In this document: positions 15,635 through 24,210 of the stretch, piece by piece
Layout: every line of letters begins with the position of its first letter
How positions within the stretch are numbered: position 1 is the stretch's first letter
Source of the DNA: Clostridium sp. CAG:567
GTDB taxonomy: Bacteria > Bacillota > Clostridia > TANB77 > CAG-508
Direction of reading: 5' to 3'
Assembly: GCA_000437855.1 (NCBI GenBank)
Contig: FR902178.1
Location: 1-47,295 of the forward strand
DNA: 47,295 nt
Notes under the pieces: generated by a model
What the model was told of the DNA's origin: nothing
The model's database searches: none
What the model saw: only the letters and a program-made list of their open reading frames with translations
Position numbers and translations under genes: made by a program

Positions 15635-17491
15635 TTGAAAACTTTAGAGGAAATAAGAAAAATAAGAGAAGAAAAAAGAAGAGAGCTAAACATTAGAGTA
15701 GATACAACGGTTGGAGGAAAGGAAAAACATATTTTAGTGTGTCATGGAACAGGATGTACATCTTCAAAATCTACACAGGTTATAGAAAATTTTAGAAGAC
15801 TAGTAAAAGAGAAAAAACTAGAAAATGTGCGTGTAATTCAAACTGGTTGTTTTGGGTTATGTGCAAAAGGACCAATAGTAATTATTAGACCAGAAGATAC
15901 ATTTTATGCAATGGTAAAGCCGGAAGACTGCGAAGAAATTATACAAAAGCACATAATAGATGGAGAAATTGTTGAGAGACTATTATGTAAAGATATAGAT
16001 GGAACTAAAGTAAATAAATTAGATGATTTAACTTTTTATAAAAAACAAAAAAGAATTGCCCTTCAAAATAGTGGAAAAATCGACCCTGAAAATATTGATG
16101 AATACATAGCTTTTGATGGATATAAAGCACTAGAAAAGGTACTTTTGAAAATGACGCCAGATGAAGTAATTAAAACAATTGAAGATTCAGGACTAAGAGG
16201 CAGAGGTGGAGCAGGATTCCCAACGGGAAGAAAATGGGCATTAACTAAAGCAGTAGAATCAGAACAAAAATATGTAGTATGTAACGCAGATGAAGGTGAT
16301 CCTGGAGCTTTTATGGACAGAAGCATTTTAGAAGGAGATCCACACTCTGTATTAGAAGCAATGATGATTGCAGGTTATGCGATTGGAGCAAATCAAGGCT
16401 ATATTTATGTAAGAGCCGAATATCCAATTGCGGTAGATAGATTAAAAGTAGCAATAATGCAAGCAAAGGAATATGGCATACTTGGTAAAAATATATTTGG
16501 AACTAACTTCAATTTTGATATAGATGTTAGATTAGGTGCAGGAGCTTTTGTATGTGGAGAAGAAACAGCACTTTTGGAATCTATTGAAGGAAAACGTGGT
16601 CATCCAAGGTTAAAACCACCATATCCAGCAAATTCTGGCTTATGGGGTAAGCCAACACTAATAAATAATGTTGAAACTTATGCAAATGTAACAAGAATAA
16701 TATTAAATGGAGCAAAATGGTATTCAAGCATTGGAACAGAAACTTCAAAAGGAACGAAAGTATTTGCATTAGGTGGCAATGTTGAGAATATTGGACTAGT
16801 TGAGGTGCCAATGGGAACAACATTAAGAGAAATTGTTTATGATATTGGAGGAGGAATACCAAATAATAGAGAATTTAAGGCAGCACAAACAGGAGGACCT
16901 TCTGGAGGATGTATTCCAAAAGAACATTTAGATACACCAATTGACTATGAATCATTAAAACAAATAGGGTCAATGATGGGATCGGGTGGACTTATAGTAA
17001 TGGATGACACAAAATGTATGGTAAATATTGCTAAATTCTATTTAGAATTTACTGTAGATGAATCTTGTGGAAAGTGTACACCATGTAGAATTGGAACTAA
17101 AAGAATGCTTGAAATACTAGAAAAAATAACTAATGGAGAAGCGACAAAACAAGACTTAGAAAAGCTGGAAGAATTGGCAAATATTATACCAAAAACTTCA
17201 GTATGTGGGTTAGGTCAATCAGCACCAAATCCTGTACTTTCAACTTTGAAATATTTTAGAGAAGAATATGTTGAACATATAGAAGAGAAAAAATGTAGAA
17301 CAGGAGAATGTAAGGCATTAGCTAAAATACAAATTAACCCAGATAAATGTAGAGGTTGTACGAAGTGTAGTCGCAATTGTCCAGTACAGGCAATTACTGG
17401 AGAGCCAGGTAAAACACATCATATTGATGAAGAAAAGTGTATTAAGTGTGGAACGTGTTTAGGTATTTGCCCATTTCACGCTATCGGTTAA
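15635..17491 (+). CDS. hydB: Electron-bifurcating [FeFe] hydrogenase beta subunit (NuoF-like)
   Basis: HydB carries FMN, binds NAD(H) and hosts the flavin-linked electron split between NADH and ferredoxin. The 618-residue protein has an N-terminal [2Fe-2S] thioredoxin-like domain (CHGTGCTSS and TGCFGLCAKG). The FMN/NADH domain carries GLRGRGGAGFPTGRKW and ADEGDPGAF. The NuoF-type [4Fe-4S] site is SCGKCTPCR. A C-terminal 2[4Fe-4S] ferredoxin domain has CRGCTKCSRNCP and CIKCGTCLGICP. This extended architecture distinguishes bifurcating HydB from respiratory NuoF. It starts at TTG 15635 after AAGGGAG. hydA follows after a GNAT gene and a repeat element. Confidence 0.95.
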   Translation: MKTLEEIRKIREEKRRELNIRVDTTVGGKEKHILVCHGTGCTSSKSTQVIENFRRLVKEKKLENVRVIQTGCFGLCAKGPIVIIRPEDTFYAMVKPEDCEEIIQKHIIDGEIVERLLCKDIDGTKVNKLDDLTFYKKQKRIALQNSGKIDPENIDEYIAFDGYKALEKVLLKMTPDEVIKTIEDSGLRGRGGAGFPTGRKWALTKAVESEQKYVVCNADEGDPGAFMDRSILEGDPHSVLEAMMIAGYAIGANQGYIYVRAEYPIAVDRLKVAIMQAKEYGILGKNIFGTNFNFDIDVRLGAGAFVCGEETALLESIEGKRGHPRLKPPYPANSGLWGKPTLINNVETYANVTRIILNGAKWYSSIGTETSKGTKVFALGGNVENIGLVEVPMGTTLREIVYDIGGGIPNNREFKAAQTGGPSGGCIPKEHLDTPIDYESLKQIGSMMGSGGLIVMDDTKCMVNIAKFYLEFTVDESCGKCTPCRIGTKRMLEILEKITNGEATKQDLEKLEELANIIPKTSVCGLGQSAPNPVLSTLKYFREEYVEHIEEKKCRTGECKALAKIQINPDKCRGCTKCSRNCPVQAITGEPGKTHHIDEEKCIKCGTCLGICPFHAIG

Positions 17492-17617
17492 AATTTCCAA
17501 AATAATAGTCATCTTGCGTTGGCACTGTGGATTAAAAATGAAATCAACGTACAAAAAGTACGCCTCATTCATTTTTAATTCTTGTTCCTAGCAATATAAC
17601 TATTCTTTTGAAAATTT
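17491..17617. repeat. 127-bp nested inverted-repeat element (element B)
   Basis: The outer arms, 17491-17509 and 17599-17617, match in 17 of 19 positions. Inner arms ATTAAAAATGAA (17531-17542) and TTCATTTTTAAT (17569-17580) are perfect, and CGTAC-AAAAA-GTACG forms the apex. Unpaired GC-richer patches lie between the stems. The right arm ACTATTCTTTTGAAAATTT recurs exactly at 17716-17734, just before the GNAT gene. It lies directly after the hydB stop and might act as a terminator or processing site, or be a small mobile element. Confidence 0.6.
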
Positions 17618-17767
17618 AAAGATATGCAAGGAAATGATTAGAAATTAAACATCAAGATTTTTTGCTGGTTTTCCTCGAAATATACTACTTTAAATTGAAA
17701 TTAAGAATACTAAAAACTATTCTTTTGAAAATTTGTGATGAATAATAAGAAAAAAGGAGAAATGATT

Positions 17768-18334
17768 ATGAAATATTTTAAGAAATTAGTTGGAGAGAGA
17801 ATATATTTGTCACCAAGAAATGCAGAAGATGTGGAACAATTTACAGAATGGATGAATGACTTTGAAGTAACTGATTATATTGGAAGAACAGCTCAGATGA
17901 TAAGTTTGAGTTGGGAAAAAGAGTATTTAGAAAAAAATGCAAATCCAGAATCAACATTTGTAATTGTTGACTTAAAAGATGACGTTATGATAGGAACAGT
18001 ATCTCTAGAGAAAATTAATAGAGTTGATAGTAAAGCAACACTTGGAATTTTTATAGGTAGAAGTGAGTATAGAAGCAAAGGATATGGTGCAGAAGCTATT
18101 AATTTAATTCTGGATTTTGGGTTCAATTATATGAATCTAAACAGTATCAACCTTACAGTTTTAGACTGTAATGAAAGAGCAAAAGCATGTTATAAGAAAT
18201 GTGGATTTAAAGAAACAGGAAGAGAAAGACAAGGCAAATTTGTAAATGGAAAATATTATGATGCAATAATGATGGATATTTTGAGAGAAGAGTTTAAAGG
18301 AAGAGAATATATTAAAAATAAAAACGTGAGATAG
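17768..18334 (+). CDS. GNAT N-acetyltransferase (RimJ/RimL type)
   Basis: An acetyl-CoA-dependent acetyltransferase of 188 residues. It begins like RimJ/RimL enzymes (LVGERIYLSPRNAEDVEQF). The acetyl-CoA loop is GRSEYRSKGYGAEAINL (about 97-113), followed by NLTVLDCNERAKACYKKCGF. The C-terminal GRERQGKFVNGKYYDAIMMDIL matches homologues that act on protein N-termini or small amines. The ATG at 17768 follows AAAAAGGAG; upstream in-frame GTG and ATG codons are not correctly spaced. It sits between hydB and hydA, an unusual place. The substrate is unknown. Confidence 0.88.
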   Translation: MKYFKKLVGERIYLSPRNAEDVEQFTEWMNDFEVTDYIGRTAQMISLSWEKEYLEKNANPESTFVIVDLKDDVMIGTVSLEKINRVDSKATLGIFIGRSEYRSKGYGAEAINLILDFGFNYMNLNSINLTVLDCNERAKACYKKCGFKETGRERQGKFVNGKYYDAIMMDILREEFKGREYIKNKNVR

Positions 18335-18345
18335 GAGATAAAAAT

Positions 18346-20079
18346 ATGGTAAATCTAACAATAGATGGTAAAAAAGTAGAAGTACCAGAAGGTACAACAA
18401 TTTTACAAGCTGCTGCAAAATTAGGTATAGATATTCCAACACTATGTTATTTAAAAGAAATAAATGAAATTGGCGATTGTAGAATGTGCCTTGTAGAGGT
18501 AGAAGGAAAAAGAGGATTTGCTACTTCATGTATTCAAAAAGTAGAAGAAGGAATGGTTGTACATACTAAAACACCGGAAGTTCTGGAAGCTAGAAAAACT
18601 ATGTTAGACTTAATATTATCTAATCATCATAAGGATTGTGAAAATTGTGTAAGAAATGAAAATTGTGAATTACAAGACCTTATAAATAAATTTGATAAAG
18701 AAAAAACTGTATATGAAGGAACAAAAAACATATATGAAATAGATGATAAATCTCCATCTATAGTACGTGATCCTAATAAATGCATATTATGCAGAAGATG
18801 TGTTTCAATGTGCAATAAAATACAAAAAATAGGTGCTATAGGAGTAACTGAAAGAGGTTTTAAATCATGTGTATCAACAGTTGGACAAAATAGCTTAAAT
18901 GATGTAAATTGTACATTTTGTGGTCAATGTATAGAAGTATGCCCAACAGGAGCTTTAACAGAAAAAGACTCTACACAAATTGTATGGGATAAAATAAATG
19001 ATAAAGATACTTATGTAATAGTGCAAACAGCTCCATCTATAAGAGTAGCACTTGGAGAAGAATTTGGAATGCCAATAGGTACAAATGTAGAAGGAAAAAT
19101 GATAAATGCATTAAAACAAATGGGTTTTGATAAAGTATTTGACACAAATACTGGAGCAGATTTCACAATTGTTGAAGAAGGAACAGAATTTATAAAAAGA
19201 TTAAATAGTAATGAGAATTTACCAATGATAACTTCATGTTGCCCTGGTTGGGTAAAATATATTGAAATGAATTATCCAGAAAATATAAATCACTTATCTA
19301 GTTGCAAGTCACCACATGAAATGTTTGGAGCATTATTAAAAACATATTATGCTAAAAAAGAAGGATTAGATCCAAATAAAATATTTGTAGTATCTGTAAT
19401 GCCATGTATTGCTAAAAAATATGAAAGACAAAGAGAAGAAATGAAGCAAGATGTTGATGCGGTTATTACTACAAGAGAACTTGCTAGAATGATTAAGCAA
19501 GCTAAAATAGACTTTGTAAATTTAGAGGATGCTAAATTTGATGATCCAATGGGAGAAGCAACAGGTGCAGCTGCAATTTTTGGCGTAACTGGAGGAGTTA
19601 TGGAAGCAGCTCTTAGAAGTGTTTCTGAAATTGTGTCAGGCAAACCTTTAGATAAGATTACATTTGAACAAGTTAGAGGAGAAAATGGAATAAAAAGAGC
19701 TGAAATAGAAATTGCGGATAAAAAGGTAAAAGTTGTAGTAGCACATGGATTGGCAAATGCACAAATTATTATGGAAGAAATAAAATCTGGTAAATCAGAT
19801 TATCAATTTGTTGAAATTATGGCTTGCCCAGGTGGATGTATTACAGGTGGAGGCCAACCTATAAAAAGTGCTAAAATTCAAGAAGAGGTTGATGTACATA
19901 AAAAACGTGCTGAGGCAATGTATTCAATTGATGAAAAAAGTGTGATTAGAAAATCACATAAAAATCCTGTATTAAAGCAAATTTACAAAGATTTTTTAGG
20001 AGAGCCAAATGGAGAACTAGCTCATAAATTATTACATACTCATTATTCTAAAAAAGATAAATATAGATTTGTCAAGTAA
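18346..20079 (+). CDS. hydA: [FeFe] hydrogenase catalytic subunit
   Basis: HydA makes or consumes H2 at the H-cluster. The 577-residue protein has an N-terminal [2Fe-2S] domain (Cys34, 45, 48, 62) and a His94-Cys98-Cys101-Cys107 cluster site. Two [4Fe-4S] motifs follow (Cys146/149/152/156 and Cys189/192/195/199). The H-cluster domain has TSCCPGW (296-302), MPCIAKK with Cys354 (Ile where most have Thr) and ACPGGCITGGGQP with Cys494/498. The modular M3-type layout plus hydB/hydC indicates a trimeric bifurcating enzyme oxidising NADH and reduced ferredoxin. The ATG follows ATAGGAGA. Maturases HydEFG are not in the window. Confidence 0.97.
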   Translation: MVNLTIDGKKVEVPEGTTILQAAAKLGIDIPTLCYLKEINEIGDCRMCLVEVEGKRGFATSCIQKVEEGMVVHTKTPEVLEARKTMLDLILSNHHKDCENCVRNENCELQDLINKFDKEKTVYEGTKNIYEIDDKSPSIVRDPNKCILCRRCVSMCNKIQKIGAIGVTERGFKSCVSTVGQNSLNDVNCTFCGQCIEVCPTGALTEKDSTQIVWDKINDKDTYVIVQTAPSIRVALGEEFGMPIGTNVEGKMINALKQMGFDKVFDTNTGADFTIVEEGTEFIKRLNSNENLPMITSCCPGWVKYIEMNYPENINHLSSCKSPHEMFGALLKTYYAKKEGLDPNKIFVVSVMPCIAKKYERQREEMKQDVDAVITTRELARMIKQAKIDFVNLEDAKFDDPMGEATGAAAIFGVTGGVMEAALRSVSEIVSGKPLDKITFEQVRGENGIKRAEIEIADKKVKVVVAHGLANAQIIMEEIKSGKSDYQFVEIMACPGGCITGGGQPIKSAKIQEEVDVHKKRAEAMYSIDEKSVIRKSHKNPVLKQIYKDFLGEPNGELAHKLLHTHYSKKDKYRFVK

Positions 20080-20084
20080 AAATA

Positions 20085-20121
20085 GTAGAAAAAAAGTGTA
20101 AACTTCTTTACACTTTTCTAC
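20085..20121 (+). terminator. Probable terminator after hydA
   Basis: GTAGAAAA plus GTGTAAA pairs with TTTACACTTTTCTAC, leaving three bulged A residues. T residues are within the stem rather than clearly after it. Confidence 0.6.
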
Positions 20122-20182
20122 AAAATTTGTATTATAATAGTAATATAATTTTAATACAATAAATATTTAGATTATATATTAT

Positions 20183-20355
20183 CTTATAAATTATATGTGC
20201 CACTTGCAACTGTCAGACTGCACTACGAAAGAAATTGTAGCATTCGGCTCGTAGCGCCATCAGTAAAACCGAGATTCCCTACTCGCCTCAAAACAATTTC
20301 TAGTACTCCGTTCCGCATAGACAAAGTTGCCTGCGTTCTACATATAATTTATAAG
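20183..20355. repeat. 173-bp imperfect inverted-repeat element (element C)
   Basis: Perfect 16-bp terminal arms CTTATAAATTATATGT (20183-20198) and the complement (20340-20355) enclose a GC-richer interior. Inner pairs include GCAACT with AGTTGC and AGAAATTGT with ACAATTTCT. The element occupies most of the 311-bp gap between hydA and era. Its base composition is clearly higher in GC than its surroundings. A reading frame through it (20197-20382) is not gene-like. The gap also holds TATAAT-like -10 sequences near 20133 that may serve era. Confidence 0.65.
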
Positions 20356-20390
20356 CTAAAAGATAACAAAAAATATAATTAGGAGAGAAT

Positions 20391-21296
20391 ATGGAAAAAT
20401 TTAAATCAGGATTTGTAGCAATCGTTGGAAGAACAAATGTAGGAAAATCCAGTATATTAAATGATATGGTTGGACAAAAGGTAGCAGTGGTTGTTAATAA
20501 ACCACAAACCACAAGAACAGCTATTAAAGCAATAGTAAATAGAGAAAATTCACAAATAATATTTACAGATACACCTGGAATTCATAAACCAAAGTCAAAA
20601 TTAGGTAACACAATGAATGAAACAGCATGGGACAGTATTCCAGATGCAGATGTACTTTTATTTGTTGTGGAAGCAACTTCAGATGGAATTGGCAAAGGTG
20701 ACCAAATGATTTTAGACAAAATTAAAGAAGCAAAAGCTAATACCATTTTAATAATTAATAAAATTGACTTAGTTAAAAAAGAGCAAGTTTTTAAATTAAT
20801 AGAAGCATTTAAAGATGAATATAAATTTAAAGCTATTATTCCAATTTCTGCTTTAAAAGCAAAGGACACAGAAGTTATATTAGAAGAAATTGAGAAGAAC
20901 CTTAAAGAAGGACCAGCATATTATGATGTTGATGAATATACAGACCAAACCTTAAGAGATATTGCTTCTGAAACAATTCGTGAAAAAGCATTAAAACTTC
21001 TACAAGATGAAGTTCCACACGGAATATTTGTAGAAATAGAAAAAATGAAAAGAGGTAAGACAAGAGATAATGAGCCAATTTTTAATATAGAAGCTACAAT
21101 TTACTGCTTAAGAGATTCACATAAAGGTATAATTATTGGAAAAAATGGTGCTATGCTTAAAAAAATTGGTACTTATGCTAGAGAAGATTTAGAAAAAGAA
21201 TTACAAGATAAAGTTAATCTACAATTGTGGGTAAAAGTGCGTGAAGATTGGATAAACAATGATAAATTTGTAAAGTTATTTAAAAATACTGATTAA
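20391..21296 (+). CDS. era: GTPase Era
   Basis: Era is an essential GTPase that binds the 3' end of 16S rRNA during 30S assembly. The 301-residue protein has G1 in GRTNVGKSS (about 13-21), a switch I Thr within TTRTAIKA, G3 DTPG, G4 NKID and G5 ISALKA. The KH RNA-binding domain has GIIIGKNGAMLKKIG near residues 244-258. The ATG follows AGGAGAG. yqzL and recO come next as in other Firmicutes, while the upstream neighbour is the hydrogenase operon. Confidence 0.98.
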   Translation: MEKFKSGFVAIVGRTNVGKSSILNDMVGQKVAVVVNKPQTTRTAIKAIVNRENSQIIFTDTPGIHKPKSKLGNTMNETAWDSIPDADVLLFVVEATSDGIGKGDQMILDKIKEAKANTILIINKIDLVKKEQVFKLIEAFKDEYKFKAIIPISALKAKDTEVILEEIEKNLKEGPAYYDVDEYTDQTLRDIASETIREKALKLLQDEVPHGIFVEIEKMKRGKTRDNEPIFNIEATIYCLRDSHKGIIIGKNGAMLKKIGTYAREDLEKELQDKVNLQLWVKVREDWINNDKFVKLFKNTD

Positions 21297-21357
21297 TTTT
21301 GTAAGAAAATTAAATGTTTTACAAATTATACCAGCATAAAAATTTAGAAAGAAGCGA

Positions 21358-21582
21358 ATGATAAGAGTAGAAGTAAAACTTCTAGAACAGGAGATGATGT
21401 TATACATTATGGATAAAACTACTAAAAACTTAGCATGGAATACCTTTAAACAGACAGGAAACATTGACACATTTATGGAACTAATTCAAGTAGAAAACAT
21501 TGAAAAAAATATGGCAAAAAATATAGAGGAAATGCAATATGGGAATAATAAAAACGAAGGGGATAATCCTTTCGGAAAGTAA
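21358..21582 (+). CDS. yqzL: YqzL-like small protein
   Basis: Small proteins of this type lie between era and recO in many Firmicutes. The diagnostic core, LAWNTFKQTGNIDTFM, matches YqzL (W..F..TGNID.Y/F). In Bacillus the whole protein is about 47 residues, so the true start may be the ATG at 21409, giving MDKTTKNLAWN and 57 residues. The ATG at 21358 has only a weak AAGAAG site, and AACAGGAG lies at about 21387-21393, a little far from 21409. The 3' end overlaps recO by 44 bp. Its function is unknown. Confidence 0.7.
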   Translation: MIRVEVKLLEQEMMLYIMDKTTKNLAWNTFKQTGNIDTFMELIQVENIEKNMAKNIEEMQYGNNKNEGDNPFGK

Positions 21583-22264
21583 TATGAATGATTTTGATAA
21601 AATGGTAACAATACTTACTCCAAATGGAAAAATTGGGTGTGCTGCAAAAGGGGCTAGAAGACCAAAGAGCCTTTTAATGTCAGGTACTCAATTTTTATGC
21701 TTTGGAGAGTATTTGTTATATCAAAGTAGTAGTAGTTATCATATAAATTCATGTGATACAATAGAGGTTTTTTATAATATTCGTACAGATTTAGATAAGC
21801 TTAAATATGCCTCATACATAACTAAAATTATAAATGATGTAACAGATGAAAATCAAAATACATATAAGATTTTACAATTGTACTTAAATACTTTGTATAT
21901 GATTTCAGAAGAAGAAAAAAATTTAGATTTTGTGATTTCAGTTTTTAAAATAAGACTTTGTTGTTTATTGGGGTTTATGCCTGAAATAAGAAAGTGTGGA
22001 AATTGCAAAGAGCAAGAAAACTTAAGGTATTTTAGTTTAAGAGACAATTGCTTAAAATGTGAAAGTTGTGCTAGAGCAGATAAGAGTGCAATTCAAATAT
22101 CAGATTCAACAAGAACAGCTATTCAATATATAGTGTTAGCAGATGCTAAAAAAATTTTTTCATTTAATATTACAGAAGAAAGTTTAAGGGAATTGGAATT
22201 AGTAAGTAAGCTATATTTAAATGATAAATTAGAAAAAGAATATAAATTAGAGGAACTATTTTAA
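21539..22264 (+). CDS. recO: DNA repair protein RecO
   Basis: RecO helps RecR load RecA on SSB-coated DNA in the RecFOR pathway. The 241-residue protein has the N-terminal OB fold (TKGIILSESNMNDFDKMVTIL, residues 5-25) with GAARP-like KGARRPKS. The helical region follows and the zinc-finger cysteines are CGNCKEQ...CLKCESC. The ATG at 21539 follows AGAGGAAA and starts inside the yqzL-like gene, implying coupled translation. A terminator overlaps its end. Confidence 0.95.
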   Translation: MGIIKTKGIILSESNMNDFDKMVTILTPNGKIGCAAKGARRPKSLLMSGTQFLCFGEYLLYQSSSSYHINSCDTIEVFYNIRTDLDKLKYASYITKIINDVTDENQNTYKILQLYLNTLYMISEEEKNLDFVISVFKIRLCCLLGFMPEIRKCGNCKEQENLRYFSLRDNCLKCESCARADKSAIQISDSTRTAIQYIVLADAKKIFSFNITEESLRELELVSKLYLNDKLEKEYKLEELF

Positions 22265-22279
22265 TATAGTTCTTTTTTT
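22253..22279 (+). terminator. Terminator overlapping the recO stop codon
   Basis: GAACTAT pairs with ATAGTTC across six bases and is followed by T7. The left arm is within the last recO codons. Confidence 0.75.
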
Positions 22280-22393
22280 AAGAAAAAATTTAGAAATTAT
22301 TATAATTTATGTATAGGCTTATATTACATATAAAAATTTGAAATTATTAAAAAAAGAAACGCGTAACCCTAGAGCTGTAAGCAATCTAAAAAA

Positions 22394-22422
22394 TTGACAC
22401 AATTTTAAAAATATGGTATAAT
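22394..22422 (+). promoter_or_regulatory. Promoter of the glycosyltransferase-like gene
   Basis: Consensus TTGACA (22394-22399) and TATAAT (22417-22422) are spaced by 17 bp. This is one of the best SigA-type promoters in the window. It may drive the genes through trmB. Confidence 0.8.
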
Positions 22423-22466
22423 CATAGAGCTAAATGTTATAATTTGATATATAAAAGGAGAAGCAA

Positions 22467-23711
22467 ATGGGCAAGACAATTCAATTTGGATTAGGATTTG
22501 TTACAGGAAGACCTAATGTGTGTAAAGTAATAAATAATACTTATGAACAATTAGTAAACCAATTTAAAGATATGGAAGATAAAGTTGAATTAACAGCATT
22601 TATTTTATTTGACTTAGGTTATCAGTACACAACTAGAGTTGATTTTTACGGACTAATGCCAAATGTCTATAAGGATATAAAAATTAAATACATTACTCCA
22701 GAAGATATCGAAGAGATGAAAAAAAGACTAATAGGAAGAGAAAAATTAACAAAGGAAGAGGCAGAATTGTTTTTCGGTCATGGACATGCTAAAGGTAGAA
22801 ATACATTAATGTATTATGCTTTGTTAAGGGGTATGAATTATTTGCTATTCTGGGATGATGACGAATATCCAGTTGCTTGTATAAGAGATGAAAGTACAAA
22901 AGAAATTACATGGAAAGGGCAGAACAATGTACTTACACATTATAATTATATAAAAGACGCTGATGTAACAATAGGATATCACTGTGGTTACATTTCACCA
23001 ATTCCTTATGTGGAATTAAATGAAGATGTTGATGAAGGTTTATTTAAACAATATATAGAAGCTATTAGCAATGATATTATTTCATGGGAGTCTATAAAAG
23101 AAAAATTTACTAAGTATAATGGAGTGACTTATGCAGATCCTAAAATCAGTAATGGAGAAGGAGCTTATGAACTTCAAAGTGATGGAGTAGGAAAATGGGT
23201 AGCAGGTTCTACATTATGTTTAAATTTAAATCATATTGATAAAATTCCTGCGTTTTATAATCCAGAGGGTGCAAGAGGAGAAGATACATTTTTCTCAACT
23301 AAATTAAATGACTCAAAGGTTATAAAAGTGCCAGTTTATCATTTTCATGATGGATTCTTAAAATATACTAGTATTTTAAGAAAAAAATATCCTAAAACAC
23401 TTAGAAAAATTAAAGTAGAAGATGAACAAATAACTAAGAGATTTATTCAAGCTTCAAAAGGCTGGATAAAATATAAACCGTTATTTCAATATATAACTCA
23501 TAAAGAGTCATATCAAGAACAAATGAAATCTACGTATGCAAAGCTAGAAGTTAGTATTCCTGAAATAAACAAATTATTTAAAGATGAAGACTTTAGCTTT
23601 TTACTACAAGACTTAACTAAATATGATAAAAATGTAAAAAAACATTATAATGAATATTTGAAAACAAATGAGGTATGGAATAAATTAAAATGTGATATTA
23701 CAACATTATAA
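22467..23711 (+). CDS. Putative GT-A-type glycosyltransferase
   Basis: I recognise only the fold hints in this 414-residue soluble protein. It opens with a strand-rich segment, FGLGFVTGRPNVCKVINNTY. FWDDDEYP (about 129-135) then resembles the metal-binding DxD motif of GT-A nucleotide-sugar transferases, where Asp residues bind Mn2+ and the sugar nucleotide. A later ARGEDTFFS (about 272) is like the acceptor-site ED motif of such enzymes. The C-terminal 100 residues are helical and basic. The ATG follows AAAGGAG. Donor and acceptor are unknown. The gene stands first in a long transcription unit. Confidence 0.55.
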   Translation: MGKTIQFGLGFVTGRPNVCKVINNTYEQLVNQFKDMEDKVELTAFILFDLGYQYTTRVDFYGLMPNVYKDIKIKYITPEDIEEMKKRLIGREKLTKEEAELFFGHGHAKGRNTLMYYALLRGMNYLLFWDDDEYPVACIRDESTKEITWKGQNNVLTHYNYIKDADVTIGYHCGYISPIPYVELNEDVDEGLFKQYIEAISNDIISWESIKEKFTKYNGVTYADPKISNGEGAYELQSDGVGKWVAGSTLCLNLNHIDKIPAFYNPEGARGEDTFFSTKLNDSKVIKVPVYHFHDGFLKYTSILRKKYPKTLRKIKVEDEQITKRFIQASKGWIKYKPLFQYITHKESYQEQMKSTYAKLEVSIPEINKLFKDEDFSFLLQDLTKYDKNVKKHYNEYLKTNEVWNKLKCDITTL

Positions 23712-23734
23712 AATAAATAAAAGAGGTAATAAGA

Positions 23735-24197
23735 ATGGGTGAATATATTGTAAGAAAGTATGAATCAAATAACGAGACTCAACAAGCAATAAAAGAATTA
23801 ACAATTGATGTAATGGTTAGAGAAAATCGGGTTTGACGAATTCAAAGATTATTATTTAAATAAAGATTATAATGATGAAAATTTATATATATGGTATATA
23901 GAAGAAGAAGGAAAAGTGCTAGCTACCATGATGTTAAAAAAATTAGAAGAAGATATCGGCAGAATTGAAAATGTATGCTGTGATATAGAATATAGAGGAA
24001 AAGGACTAGCAAATAAATTATTAAATGAACTATTTAGTTTTGCTATTCAGAATCTTAATTTGCATAAATTGCAATTAGGAACTTATGAAAGCCTTGAAAG
24101 GGCAATTGGGTTCTATCAAAAGAATGGATTTGTTGAAAAGCAAGAATTAAGAAATTCTGAAAACCAAGCTAGATATTATGAAATGATATTAAATTGA
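23735..24197 (+). pseudogene. GNAT N-acetyltransferase, frameshifted
   Basis: An ATG at 23735 with an AGAGG site opens the frame MGEYIVRKYESNNETQQAI, which stops after 33 codons. The next frame continues as IGFDEFKDYYLNKDYN. It then runs through EGKVLATMMLKKLEE and the acetyl-CoA loop CDIEYRGKGLANKLLNELF to a normal GNAT end (IGFYQKNGFVEK). One extra A in the run at 23823-23826 explains the break. With one base removed the protein would be about 153 residues and complete. It may be a recent pseudogene, a sequencing error or, less likely, programmed frameshifting. Confidence 0.8.
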
Positions 24198-24210
24198 AGA
24201 GGAAAATTAA

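Noticed and set aside
20197..20382. 61-codon open frame before era
   Set aside because: It runs through the inverted-repeat element C, has no ribosome binding site and its composition reflects the repeat.
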